This document shows positions 41,669-49,863 of a DNA stretch of 64,000 nucleotides, in pieces. The translations under genes and the position numbers were made by a program. Numbering within the stretch: the first letter of the stretch is position 1; every line of letters starts with the position of its first letter. This DNA is from Conexibacter sp. CPCC 205762. Its GTDB lineage: Bacteria; Actinomycetota; Thermoleophilia; Solirubrobacterales; Solirubrobacteraceae. The notes under the pieces were generated by a model. It did no database searches. It had not been told where the DNA came from and saw nothing but the letters and a program-made list of their open reading frames with translations. The stretch lies in contig NZ_JAUTDN010000018.1 of the NCBI RefSeq assembly GCF_030646155.1, positions 1 to 64,000 of the forward strand, read 5' to 3'.

Positions 41669-42244
41669 ATGGAGACCGTCGGCCGTCGCGAGCGCAAGAA
41701 GGCGCAGACCCGCCAGGCGCTGTCGGACGCCGCCACGCGGCTGTTCCGCGAGCGTGGCTTCGACGCCGTCACCGTCGCGCAGGTCGCCGAGGAGGCGGAC
41801 GTCTCGCTCGCGACGCTGTTCAAGCACTTCCCGGACGGCAAGGAGAGCCTCGTCTTCTCCAGCGGTGAGGAGGACGGGCGCTCGGTGCCGGAGCTGGTGC
41901 GCGAGCGGCCGGCGGGCGTGACCGTGCTCGACGGGCTGGAGGCCGTGATGCGCGAGCGCGGGCCGTTCGAGCTGGAGCCGTCGCCCTGGGTGGCGCAGCG
42001 GATCGAGCTGATCATGGCGACGCCCGCGCTGCGCGACCACGCCCGCCGCCGCTGGCTCGCCAGCGCCGATCCGATCGCCGCGCTGCTGGCCGCCGAGGCC
42101 GGCCGCGACGCGCCCGCCGTCGAGGACCGCGCGCTCGCCCGCTACGCGCTGGAGATCCCCGACGTCGCCGGCGACGCGCCCGACCCGCGCGCCGCGCTGG
42201 AGTCGCTGTTCGCGCGGCTGCGACGCGGGTGGGCGGGGGCCTAG
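41669..42244 (+). CDS. TetR-family transcriptional regulator
   Basis: This 191-residue regulator has a TetR helix-turn-helix (RRERKKAQTRQALSDAATRLFRERGFDAVTVAQVAEEADVSLATLFKHFPDGKESL). The C-terminal ligand domain is poorly conserved. ATG at 41669 is chosen over 41657 because TATGCT at 41656-41661 would be its -10 box. It probably represses the divergent efflux pump. Its TAG stop overlaps that of the convergent regulator gene in CTAG (42241-42244). Confidence 0.88.
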   Translation: METVGRRERKKAQTRQALSDAATRLFRERGFDAVTVAQVAEEADVSLATLFKHFPDGKESLVFSSGEEDGRSVPELVRERPAGVTVLDGLEAVMRERGPFELEPSPWVAQRIELIMATPALRDHARRRWLASADPIAALLAAEAGRDAPAVEDRALARYALEIPDVAGDAPDPRAALESLFARLRRGWAGA

Positions 42245-43077
42245 AGGCTCCAGTCGCCGAGCAGCGCGAGCGCCTCGGCCGACGGCGAGCCGGGCTCGGC
42301 CGAGTAGACGAACAGCGTCTGGTCGGGATCGTCGGGCAGCGGCAGCGCCTCGTAGGAGATCGTCAGCGGCCCGACGACCGGGTGGTGGTAGCGCTTCGTG
42401 CCGTGGCTGCGTCTCAGCACCTCGTGGCGCGTCCACCAGCCGGCGAACTCGGGGCTCTTGATCGTCAGCTCGCCGATCAGCGCCGACAGCTCCTGGTCGT
42501 CGGGGTTGGCGCCGGCGTCGAGCCGCAGCATCGCGACGTTCTCTCTCGCGATCGTCTCCCAGTCGACGTACAGCTCGCGCGTCGCCGGGTCGAGGAAGAT
42601 CCAGCGGGCGTGGTTGCGCGCGGCCGGCGGCAGCGCGTCGAAGTCGCACAGCAGCGCCCGCGCCATCCGGTTGGTCGCGAGGATGTCGAGCCGCCGGCCG
42701 AGCACGAACGCCGGCGTCGGCAGCGTGTCGAGCAGCAGCCGCACGCCGGGGCGGACGCGCTGCGGCCGGGAGGCTCTGCGGCGGGCGGTCTGCGGGGCCG
42801 GCTTGGCGAGGTCGAAGAGGTGGGCGCGCTCGTGCTCGTCGAGCCGCAGCGCGCGGGCGATCGCGTCGAGCACCGAGGCCGAGACGCTCGCGTTGCGGCC
42901 CTGCTCCAGCCGCACGTAGTAGTCGACGGAGACGCCGGCCAGCCGCGCCAGCTCCTCGCGCCGCAGGCCGGGGACGCGGCGGTGGCCGTCGCCGCGGTCG
43001 AGCCCGACCGCCTCCGGCGCCAGCCGCGCGCGGCGGGAGCGGAGGAACTCGCGCAGCTCCTGCTTGGTCGTCGTCAT
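42241..43077 (-). CDS. XRE-type regulator with MmyB-like ligand domain
   Basis: This 278-residue protein has an N-terminal helix-turn-helix (FLRSRRARLAPEAVGL, then VPGLRREELARLAGVSVDYYVRLEQGRNASVSASVLDAIARAL). A PAS-like MmyB domain follows (PTPAFVLGRRLDILATNRMARALLCDF; RWIFLDPATRELYVDWE; HPVVGPLTISYEALPLP). This architecture is abundant in actinobacteria and often controls an adjacent divergent SDR. Here the SDR at 43201 is the obvious target. Confidence 0.9.
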   Translation of the reverse strand: MTTTKQELREFLRSRRARLAPEAVGLDRGDGHRRVPGLRREELARLAGVSVDYYVRLEQGRNASVSASVLDAIARALRLDEHERAHLFDLAKPAPQTARRRASRPQRVRPGVRLLLDTLPTPAFVLGRRLDILATNRMARALLCDFDALPPAARNHARWIFLDPATRELYVDWETIARENVAMLRLDAGANPDDQELSALIGELTIKSPEFAGWWTRHEVLRRSHGTKRYHHPVVGPLTISYEALPLPDDPDQTLFVYSAEPGSPSAEALALLGDWSL

Positions 43078-43200
43078 CGCCTGCCGAGTGTAGGCGCGGC
43101 GGGGTGCCGGCTGGGTGGGGAAGCTGGACCCCCTGTCGGCCCGTCCCCAGGCTGGACGCGCCTCTTCTCGCGCGGCGCCGGCGGTGGTGTCGTGGTCGCC
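43078..43200. promoter_or_regulatory. Intergenic region between the MmyB-type regulator and SDR genes
   Basis: This 123-bp divergent region has no clear -10/-35 pair. It contains two direct copies of GCTGGAC (43123-43129 and 43151-43157), 28 bp apart, which may be regulator contact sites. Confidence 0.3.
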
Positions 43201-43974
43201 ATGACCAACGACACCACCTCACTCGCCGGCCGCGTCGCCGTCGTCACCGGCGCCTCCAGCGGGATCGGCGCGGCGACCGCGCTGGCGCTCGCGGCCGGCG
43301 GCGCGAAGGTCGCGCTGACCGCCCGCCGCCAGGATCGTCTCGACGCGCTCGCGGCGCAGATCGCCGACGCCGGCGGCGAGGCGCTGCCGCTCGCGCTCGA
43401 CGTCACCGACCCCGACGCCGTGCAGCGCGTCGCGTCGCTGGTCGGCGAGCGGCTCGGCCGCGTCGACCTCGTCTTCGCCAACGCCGGCGTGATGCTGCCG
43501 GCGCCGATCGAGGAATTGCGGCGCGACCAGTGGGACCGGCAGATCGACCTCAACCTGAAGGGCCTGCTGTACACCGTCGAGGCGTTCGTGCCGAGCCTCG
43601 TCGCCGCGGCCGCCGCCGATGACGGCGTCGCCGACCTCGTGCTGACCTCCTCGATCGCCGCCCAGCACCTGTTCCCGAACTTCGCCGTCTACTCGGCGAC
43701 GAAGGCGTTCGTCTCCCACCTCGGCGACCACCTGCGAACCGAGCTGGGCCCGCAGTTCGTCCGCACCGCGGCGATCGAGCCGGGGATCGTCGCGACCGAG
43801 CTGCAGAGCCACGTCACCGACGCCGGCGTGCAGGCCTGGCTGGCCGGCGCGGCCGAGTCGATGGAGCTGCTCGTCGCCGAGGACGTCGCCCGCGTCGTCG
43901 CCTTCATCGCCGCCCAGCCGCGCCACGTCAACCTCTCGCACGTGCGCGTGATGCCGACGCAGCAGGAGGCCTAG
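43201..43974 (+). CDS. Short-chain dehydrogenase/reductase
   Basis: This 257-residue classical SDR has VVTGASSGIGAATALAL, a TARRQDRL segment favouring NADP, FANAGVMLPAPI, the catalytic serine in LTSSIAAQ and the YSATK motif. It resembles the YdfG-type and other NADP-dependent oxidoreductases commonly controlled by MmyB-type regulators. Substrate unknown. Confidence 0.9.
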   Translation: MTNDTTSLAGRVAVVTGASSGIGAATALALAAGGAKVALTARRQDRLDALAAQIADAGGEALPLALDVTDPDAVQRVASLVGERLGRVDLVFANAGVMLPAPIEELRRDQWDRQIDLNLKGLLYTVEAFVPSLVAAAAADDGVADLVLTSSIAAQHLFPNFAVYSATKAFVSHLGDHLRTELGPQFVRTAAIEPGIVATELQSHVTDAGVQAWLAGAAESMELLVAEDVARVVAFIAAQPRHVNLSHVRVMPTQQEA

Positions 43975-44026
43975 CGGGCGGCGGCGCCTCCCGTCCGCAT
44001 CCTCGCGCGCCCATAGGATCCGGCGC

Positions 44027-44134
44027 ATGCCCATGGACAGCGCCGAGGCGCAGCGCCGGATCGACGCCGAGATCGCGACCCTGCGCGCGCACAGCTACGA
44101 GATGGCGGAAGCGTGCAGGAAGTGCGGGTGGTGA
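44027..44134 (+). CDS. 35-residue protein with C-terminal CxxC
   Basis: ATG at 44027 opens a short frame with an amphipathic helix (AEAQRRIDAEIATLRAHSYEM), ending CRKCGW. TAGGAT (44014-44019) lies 7 nt upstream, the same leaderless spacing seen elsewhere in the window. Its stop overlaps the following small gene (GTGA). The CxxC could bind zinc. Unknown function. Confidence 0.5.
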   Translation: MPMDSAEAQRRIDAEIATLRAHSYEMAEACRKCGW

Positions 44135-44301
44135 TCGAGCTCGTCCACGTCGATGCGCCGCCACGCGCGGTCGATTCAGAGCGGGCGGCGCTCCGCGCGG
44201 CGGCCCAGGCGGAGCGGGAGTGGCAGAAACGGATCGAGGGCACGGCCGACGATCCGTTGGTGAGAGCGCTCGAGGGCGCGAGGCGGCTTCGCGGTCTCTG
44301 A
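44131..44301 (+). CDS. 56-residue hypothetical protein coupled to the CxxC peptide
   Basis: GTG at 44131 overlaps the preceding stop. The product (MIELVHVDAPPRAVDSERAA at its N-terminus, then a charged helix REWQKRIEG) has no recognised domain. GTG codons at 44113, 44122 and 44128 are alternative starts. Coupling to the 35-residue protein suggests a pair. Confidence 0.45.
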   Translation: MIELVHVDAPPRAVDSERAALRAAAQAEREWQKRIEGTADDPLVRALEGARRLRGL

Positions 44302-44407
44302 CCCAGCGGCGACTACCGCGAGACTGACAGAGCACGGGCGACTCAAGGTTTCCGGTGCGTGGCCGTCCACTGACGGTAGAAGCGAATCCCCGGAGTCAGG
44401 AGCTGCC

Positions 44408-44767
44408 GTGTCCCGTCGTCTGAAGTCCGCCGTGCTCGTCCCGCTCGTCGCGCTCGCCGCCGTCCCCGCGCTCGCCCACGCCGATCGCACGCCGACCGGC
44501 GCCGAGGCGAAGGCGATCGCGACCGCCGCGAAGGTGCCGGCGAGATGCCTGAAGATCCGCGTCTCGACGGTCAACGAGGCCTACGCCGGCATCTGGCGCC
44601 GCAACCTCAAGAAGGGCTGCGAGAAGTACCAGGCCGACGGCATCGCGGTCTACAAGAAGGGCCACCACGGCTGGAAGTTCGTGACCGCCGGCAGCTCGTT
44701 CGACTGCCCGGTCCCCGGCACGCCGAAGGCGGTCGCGAAGGACCTCGGCGTCACCTGCCACAACTGA
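44408..44767 (+). CDS. Small secreted protein
   Basis: This 119-residue protein has a signal peptide (SAVLVPLVALAAVPALAHA) and a compact mature domain with four cysteines (ARCLKI, KKGCEKY, FDCPVPG, VTCHN). It is rich in lysine and aromatic residues (IWRRNLKKGCEKYQADGIAV). AGGAG precedes the GTG start by about 7 nt. Two disulfides are likely. No family recognised. Confidence 0.65.
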   Translation: MSRRLKSAVLVPLVALAAVPALAHADRTPTGAEAKAIATAAKVPARCLKIRVSTVNEAYAGIWRRNLKKGCEKYQADGIAVYKKGHHGWKFVTAGSSFDCPVPGTPKAVAKDLGVTCHN

Positions 44768-44898
44768 GCCGCTCTCTTCCGAACGGCGCGCGCGTCTCCC
44801 CCGATGGGGCGACGCCGCGGGCACGTTCTCCGGTGCCGGTGACGTGCGCCGATGCGCGAGCGTTGGCGGCGTCACCACACCGGAAGAAGGGACGTTCG

Positions 44899-44994
44899 AT
44901 GTTCTCTCGTCTGCTCGTCGCCAGCGCCTGTGCGCTCGGCATCTCCGGGGCGCTCGGCGCCTCCTCCGCGCTCGCCGAGGAACCGATCCGGTGA
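44899..44994 (+). pseudogene. Possible frameshifted small secreted-protein gene
   Basis: The 31-residue frame is nearly all signal peptide (MFSRLLVASACALGISGALG, then ASSALAEEPIR) and then stops. In the +1 frame the coding-like sequence continues (SGDLLVGRQDPVAAERAGQR...) to a stop at 45076. A single-base indel near 44990 would explain this, as a real mutation or a sequencing error. Alternatively it is a tiny exported peptide. Confidence 0.35.
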
Positions 44995-45078
44995 CCTGCT
45001 CGTCGGCAGACAGGACCCGGTCGCGGCCGAGCGCGCCGGGCAGCGGATCCCCGGGCACCGGGTCGCGACCGGCTGACC

Positions 45079-46248
45079 TCAGCCGCGCGCCGCGTCGATC
45101 CCCAGCTCGGCCAGCACCTCCTGCGTGTGCTGGCCGAGCGCGGGCGGCGGCGTGGGCGTGGCGTCCGGGCCGAGGAAGGGCAGGCGCAGGTGGGGGAGCG
45201 CGCGATCTGTGGGTCTGTCAGACCCGGAGATTGCGTCCTGCGACAGAAACAACTGGCGCTCGACCGTCAGCGGGTCGGCGAGCGCGACATCGAGGCGGTT
45301 GACGGGGGAGACGGGCACCTCCGCGTCGCGCAGCAGCGCGGCCAGCGCCTCGCTGCCGTGCCGGCGCGTCTCCGCCTCCAGCAGGTCATGCAGCTCGGGT
45401 CGGTTCGCCAGGCGGTCGGCGACGGTCGCGAAGCGCTCCTCGCCGGCGAGCGACTCGATCCCAAGCGCGCGGCAGAGGCGGCGGAAGATCGCGTTGTTGC
45501 CGGCCGCGACCATCACCGTCCCGTCGGCGGTCGCGAAGGTCTCGTACGGCGCCGCGATCGGGGTCGCCGCACCGGTCCGCTGCGGCGGCGTGCCGGTCGC
45601 CAGCATCGACAGCAGCTGGTGGCACATCAGGAAGAAGCCGGCGTCGACCAGCGCCGTCTCGACGCGCTCGCCGGCGCCGGTCGCCGCGCGCCGCGCCAGC
45701 GCCGCCTGGATCGCCGTCGCCGCCCACATCCCGGTCGTGATGTCGATCAGCGACGGCGGCACGCGCGCCGGCTCGCCGTCGGGGTGCCCGTTGGCGGCCA
45801 TGATCCCGCAGAACGCCTGCACGACCGGGTCGTAGCCGGGCAGGTCGCGCCCGAGCGGCCCGGTCCCGTAGGCGTTGACCGAGCAGTAGACGAGCCGCGG
45901 GTTGCGCGCGCGCAGGGCATCCCACGACAGCCCGAGGCGGTCGAGCTTGCCGGGGCGGAAGCTCTCGACGAAGACGTCGGCGCGGTCGACCAGCCGCAGC
46001 ACGGCGTCGAGCCCCTCGGCGGTCGTGAGATCGAGCGCGACGCTGCGCTTGTTGCGGTTGAACGCCTGGAACAGCGTCGCGACCTCGTCGTGGAACGGCG
46101 GCAGCCAGCGGCCGTCGTCGCCGTGCGGCCGCTCGACCTTGACGACGTCGGCGCCGAGGTCGGCGAGCACCATCGTCGCCATCGGGCCGGCGATCATCGC
46201 CGTCAGGTCGACGACCCGCAGCCCCTCGTACGCGCGCGCGAGCGTCAT
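45079..46248 (-). CDS. Family III CoA-transferase (CaiB/BaiF)
   Basis: This 389-residue enzyme has [73 protein letters not shown] segments, [31 protein letters not shown] and a C-terminal [14 protein letters not shown]. Family III transferases exchange CoA between carboxylic acids. The start overlaps the dehydrogenase stop (ATGA). It would activate the acid produced by neighbouring oxidative steps. Confidence 0.92.
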   Translation of the reverse strand: MTLARAYEGLRVVDLTAMIAGPMATMVLADLGADVVKVERPHGDDGRWLPPFHDEVATLFQAFNRNKRSVALDLTTAEGLDAVLRLVDRADVFVESFRPGKLDRLGLSWDALRARNPRLVYCSVNAYGTGPLGRDLPGYDPVVQAFCGIMAANGHPDGEPARVPPSLIDITTGMWAATAIQAALARRAATGAGERVETALVDAGFFLMCHQLLSMLATGTPPQRTGAATPIAAPYETFATADGTVMVAAGNNAIFRRLCRALGIESLAGEERFATVADRLANRPELHDLLEAETRRHGSEALAALLRDAEVPVSPVNRLDVALADPLTVERQLFLSQDAISGSDRPTDRALPHLRLPFLGPDATPTPPPALGQHTQEVLAELGIDAARG

Positions 46249-47372
46249 CGATCGAGCGCCGGGCGGATCAGCGGCTTGATCTGCTCCATCCGCCGCATCG
46301 CCGCCATCGCCTCGGCGAGCTGCCCGAGGCCGTACTCCTGGCCGAGCATGCGGCCCCATTCGAAGCGGTCGCGGTAGCGGTCGAGCGCGCTCATCGCCGT
46401 GTGGTAGTCGCCGATCGCGCCGCTCATCGAGCCGCGCATCTGGATCCCGCGCGTGACCATCGTCGCGACCGGCAGCGGCTGCGGCGGCCCGCCGAGCGTC
46501 CCCATCAGCACGTAGCGGCCGTTGCGGGCGACCATCTCGACGCCCTCGCTGACGACGCCGGGCGCGCCGGCCAGCTCGAACAGGACCGAGGCGCCGCGGC
46601 CGGTGATCGCGCGCACCGCCTCGACGCGCGCTCTCGGATCGCCGTCGGGGTCGACCAGCACGACGTCGGTCGCGCCCCACTCGCGTGCCAGCTCGAGCCG
46701 CTCGGCCGGGCCGCCGACGACGACCAGCCGGCGCGGCTGGTGGAGCGACAGCAGCGCGGTCGCGAACAGGCCCAGCGGCCCCGCGCCCTGCACGACGACG
46801 GTGTCGGTGAAGTCGATCGGGCCGGCGATCTCCAAGGCGCGGACGACCGTTCGCAGCGCGCACGAGCCGGCAGACGCCCAGCCGCTCTGCACCGCGTCCG
46901 GCACGCGCACGCGCCCGGCCTCCGGCCGCACGATCCCCAGCTCGGCGAAGGTGCCGGTGAAGTGCGGCGGCAGCGAGCAGTCGTTGAGGTAGCCGATGTA
47001 GCGGGTCGAGCAGAGGACGGGCTCGCGCTCGACTGTGCACTCGTGGCAGTGGCCGCAGGGCGCATGCGCCCACACGACGCGGTCGCCGACGCGCAGCTCC
47101 TGGCCGACGCTGTCGACCTCGGCGCCGGCGCCGATCTCCGTCACGATCCCGGCCATCTCGTGGCCGAGGATCAGCGGCGGCGTGATCGGCAGCACGCCGG
47201 CCATGTGGCCCTGCCAGACGTGCACGTCGGAGCCGCAGACGGTCGCGACGTCGATCTCGACCACGAGCCCGCCGGGCGCCGCGGTCGGCGCCGGGAACTC
47301 GCGCACCTCGAACGCGGCGCCGTACTCCTCCAGCACGGCGGCGCGCGCGGTCCGCTGCGCGACGGCGCTCAT
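46245..47372 (-). CDS. Zinc-dependent medium-chain alcohol dehydrogenase
   Basis: This 375-residue MDR enzyme has catalytic-zinc ligands in [11 protein letters not shown] and GHEMAG, the structural zinc set in [16 protein letters not shown], and the Rossmann motif [17 protein letters not shown]. The [11 protein letters not shown] stretch and long N-terminus are typical of threonine/sorbitol-type dehydrogenases. It overlaps both the cupin gene and the CoA-transferase gene, forming a three-gene minus-strand operon. Confidence 0.9.
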   Translation of the reverse strand: MSAVAQRTARAAVLEEYGAAFEVREFPAPTAAPGGLVVEIDVATVCGSDVHVWQGHMAGVLPITPPLILGHEMAGIVTEIGAGAEVDSVGQELRVGDRVVWAHAPCGHCHECTVEREPVLCSTRYIGYLNDCSLPPHFTGTFAELGIVRPEAGRVRVPDAVQSGWASAGSCALRTVVRALEIAGPIDFTDTVVVQGAGPLGLFATALLSLHQPRRLVVVGGPAERLELAREWGATDVVLVDPDGDPRARVEAVRAITGRGASVLFELAGAPGVVSEGVEMVARNGRYVLMGTLGGPPQPLPVATMVTRGIQMRGSMSGAIGDYHTAMSALDRYRDRFEWGRMLGQEYGLGQLAEAMAAMRRMEQIKPLIRPALDR

Positions 47373-47905
47373 GCTGCGCGCTCCGCGCCGACCAGCACGA
47401 ACAGCAGCTCGACGCGCTCGGCGGACCGGTTCGTCCAGCGGTGTGAGGTGCCGTTCTGGACGATCGTGTCGCCGGCCCGCAGGGTCCGCTCCTCGCCGCC
47501 GGGCAGCTCCAGCACGACCTCGCCGGAGAGCACGATCGCGACGTCGGTCGTGTCGCTGCGGTGCATGCCCGGGTCGTCGTCGGCGAAGGTGTCGAGCAGG
47601 CCGGGGAAGACCGCGTTCGTGTGCGCCAGCGCCTCCGCCGAGCCGGCGTCGTCGGGCACCGGGTGATCGGCCGGCGGCAGCGAGAAGGTGACGAAGCGGA
47701 AGCCGCCGACGGGCGGGAAGTGGTCGCGCCAGGCCGGCTGCTCGCCGCTGTCGGGGTAGGCGGCGGGGCCGTCGGCGCCCCACAGGTACAGCATCTCGAC
47801 GCCCGGCAGGCCGGGCGAGGTCTGGGGCTGCAGGGCCGCGTCGCTGGCAACGATCGCGGCGCCCGCGGCGTCGTGGCCGGTGACGACCCGTCGACGGCTG
47901 GCCAT
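47369..47905 (-). CDS. Cupin-domain protein
   Basis: This 178-residue protein has a single cupin barrel: [51 protein letters not shown]. The metal-binding histidine positions are only partly kept. The N-terminal half includes [26 protein letters not shown] precedes the ATG at a good distance. Similar cupins occur beside small-molecule catabolic dehydrogenases, sometimes as isomerases or sensors. First gene of the minus-strand operon. Confidence 0.8.
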   Translation of the reverse strand: MASRRRVVTGHDAAGAAIVASDAALQPQTSPGLPGVEMLYLWGADGPAAYPDSGEQPAWRDHFPPVGGFRFVTFSLPPADHPVPDDAGSAEALAHTNAVFPGLLDTFADDDPGMHRSDTTDVAIVLSGEVVLELPGGEERTLRAGDTIVQNGTSHRWTNRSAERVELLFVLVGAERAA

Positions 47906-47962
47906 CGCTCTCTCCTCTCGATCTCTCACTCCAGCTCGGCGGCACCTCGCGGTGTGCCGAGC

Positions 47963-47990
47963 GAGGCTGAATGTATACCAAGTGAGCCTC
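47963..47990. promoter_or_regulatory. Candidate operator of the second GntR regulator
   Basis: GAGGCT (47963-47968) and AGCCTC (47985-47990) flank ATGTATACCA. The GTATAC core is shared with the catabolic operator but the flanks differ (TTGGTATACATT on the minus strand). It lies between the divergent cupin and gntR genes and is probably recognised by the regulator at 48104, not by the one at 2673. Confidence 0.45.
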
Positions 47991-48103
47991 AGATGGCCAG
48001 AATCGGCATTAAATTCACGAAACGGGATACCGAATGCTTGCAATCGGTACTCCGAACCGTTAGGACTTGCAGCGTCGTCCCGCAGCACCCAGAGGAGAGA
48101 GAG

Positions 48104-48865
48104 ATGGAGCGACCCGCTGACCGCGCGGACGCCGACAGCGGCCGCCGCGACGCAACCGAGCATGCCTACCTGGAGATCCGCAGCCGGATCGCCAGCGGCG
48201 AATATCCGCAGGGCTCCCCGCTGCCCGAGGCGGCGCTGTCGAGAGCGCTCGGCGTCAGCCGCACGCCGGTCCGCGCGGCGCTCGCGCGGCTCAACGCCGA
48301 CGGGCTGGTCGAGCAGATGCCGAACCGGCGCGTCGTCGTCGCGCAGTGGAACGCCGGCGACGTCGAGGAGATCTTCAGCCTGCGCGCGGTGCTGGAGTCG
48401 CACGGCGCGCAGCTCGCCGCCGTCCAGGTCACGCCCGAGCAGGTCGGCGAGCTGGAGGCCCTCTGCGACCAGATGGAGGCCGCGCTGGCGGCGCAGGAGC
48501 CGGGCTGGCTGCAGCAGGTGACCGCGCTCAACAACAGGTTCCACAGCGGCGTGCTGGCGGCGACCGGCAACAGGCGGCTGGTGGCGCTCGTCGCGTCGAT
48601 CGTCGAGATCCCGCTGACGCACCGCACGATCGGCCGGTACACCGTTCCGGAGCTGGAGCGCTCGTGGGCCGAGCACCGCGCGATCACCGAGGCCTTCCAC
48701 CGCCGCGACGGCGAGTGGGCCGGCGCGATCATGCGCTCGCACATCCTCACCGGCCGCACGATCACCGTCTACGGCGCCGGCCACCCGACCGCGGCCGAGC
48801 TGGACCCGCTCGCCGATCCCGAGTCGATCCCGGCCATCGCCGACGCGAAGGAGCAGCAGAGATGA
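48104..48865 (+). CDS. GntR-family transcriptional regulator, FCD subfamily (second)
   Basis: This 253-residue protein has the GntR helix-turn-helix (ALSRALGVSRTPVRAALARLNADGLVEQMPNRRVVVAQW) and an FCD domain (EEIFSLRAVLESHGAQLAA; NNRFHSGVLAATGNRRLVALVASI; WAEHRAITEAFHRRDGEWAGAIMRSHI). AGAGGAGAGAGAG directly precedes the ATG. It overlaps the importer permease gene (ATGA), so regulator and importer are one transcript. It probably controls both this unit and the divergent cupin operon. Confidence 0.9.
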   Translation: MERPADRADADSGRRDATEHAYLEIRSRIASGEYPQGSPLPEAALSRALGVSRTPVRAALARLNADGLVEQMPNRRVVVAQWNAGDVEEIFSLRAVLESHGAQLAAVQVTPEQVGELEALCDQMEAALAAQEPGWLQQVTALNNRFHSGVLAATGNRRLVALVASIVEIPLTHRTIGRYTVPELERSWAEHRAITEAFHRRDGEWAGAIMRSHILTGRTITVYGAGHPTAAELDPLADPESIPAIADAKEQQR

Positions 48866-49863
48866 GCGTCGCCACCCCCTCGGCGCCCGACGTCGCGGCC
48901 GCCCCTGCCGCGCAGCCGTCGCTGGCGCGCCGGATCGCGACCAACCGGCCGGCGATCGCGACGCTGTTCCTCGTGCTGCTGGTCGGCTACTTCACGCTGC
49001 GGCTGCCCGACACGTACCTGACGGCCGACAACATGAAGTCGATCCTGACGCAGCAGTCGGTGCTGATCGTGCTCGCGCTCGGCGTCACCTTCGTGCTCGT
49101 GATCGGCGAGTTCGACCTCTCGTTCGCCTCGACGCTCGGCCTCGCCGGCGCCGTCTCGATCCTGCTGATGTCCGACCGCGGCGTCTCGCCGCTGATCGCG
49201 ATCCTCGCCGCGCTCGCCGTCGGCGTCGCGGTCGGCACCGCCAACGGCGTCGCCGTCGCGTGGGGCCGCGCGCCCGCGTTCATCGCGACGCTCGCGGCCG
49301 GCTCGGTCGCGGTCGGGATCGAGCAGCTGCTGACCGACAACGAGACGATCGCGGACAGAATCCCCGGCTCCTACCTCGACTTCACGCTCGCCGAGAAGGC
49401 CGGGCTGCCGCTGTCGACGTGGCTGACGCTCGCGCTCGTGATCGTCGCGATCGTGCTGATGTCGTTCACGACCTTCGGCCGCCGCCTGCGCGCGACCGGC
49501 CTCAACCCGAGCGCGGTCACGCTCGCCGGCATCTCCGTCAGCAAGGTCCGCCTCGCCGCCTTCGTCGCGCTCGGCCTGATCGCCGGCCTCGCGGGCGTGA
49601 TGGTCACCTCGCAGGGCGGCTCGTACTTCCCCAACTCCGGCGCCGGCCTGCTGCTGCCGCCGTACTCGGCCGTCTTCCTCGGCGCCGCCGTCGTCGGGCG
49701 CGGCCGCTTCAGCCCCGGCGCGACCGTCTTCGGCGTCGCCTTCATCGCGCTGCTGGAGCGCGGCCTGACGATGCTCGACCAGAAGGCGGCCGTGATCCAG
49801 CTGATCGAGGGCGCGGTGCTGCTCGCGGCGGTCGTTCTCGCGCGCCAGGAGCGGAAGCGGTGA
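48862..49863 (+). CDS. Ribose/sugar-type ABC transporter permease
   Basis: This 333-residue permease of the RbsC/AraH type has many hydrophobic segments, with SVLIVLALGVTFVLVIGEFDLSFASTLGLAGAVSILL, GLALSTW-like loops, GRRLRATGLNPSAVTLAGISVSKVRLAAFVALGLIAGLAGVMV and a C-terminal GVAFIALLERGLTML. Members import sugars, autoinducer-2 or other small polar molecules. ATGA and GTGA overlaps connect it to both neighbours. Confidence 0.9.
   Translation: MSVATPSAPDVAAAPAAQPSLARRIATNRPAIATLFLVLLVGYFTLRLPDTYLTADNMKSILTQQSVLIVLALGVTFVLVIGEFDLSFASTLGLAGAVSILLMSDRGVSPLIAILAALAVGVAVGTANGVAVAWGRAPAFIATLAAGSVAVGIEQLLTDNETIADRIPGSYLDFTLAEKAGLPLSTWLTLALVIVAIVLMSFTTFGRRLRATGLNPSAVTLAGISVSKVRLAAFVALGLIAGLAGVMVTSQGGSYFPNSGAGLLLPPYSAVFLGAAVVGRGRFSPGATVFGVAFIALLERGLTMLDQKAAVIQLIEGAVLLAAVVLARQERKR

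Noticed and set aside
38206..42015. Very long minus-strand open frame of over 1200 codons
   Set aside because: Only its last 258 codons form a real secreted protein. The remainder reads antisense or out of frame through the small membrane protein, SDR, MFS and TetR genes and has the Arg/Pro-rich composition of shadow frames in GC-rich DNA.
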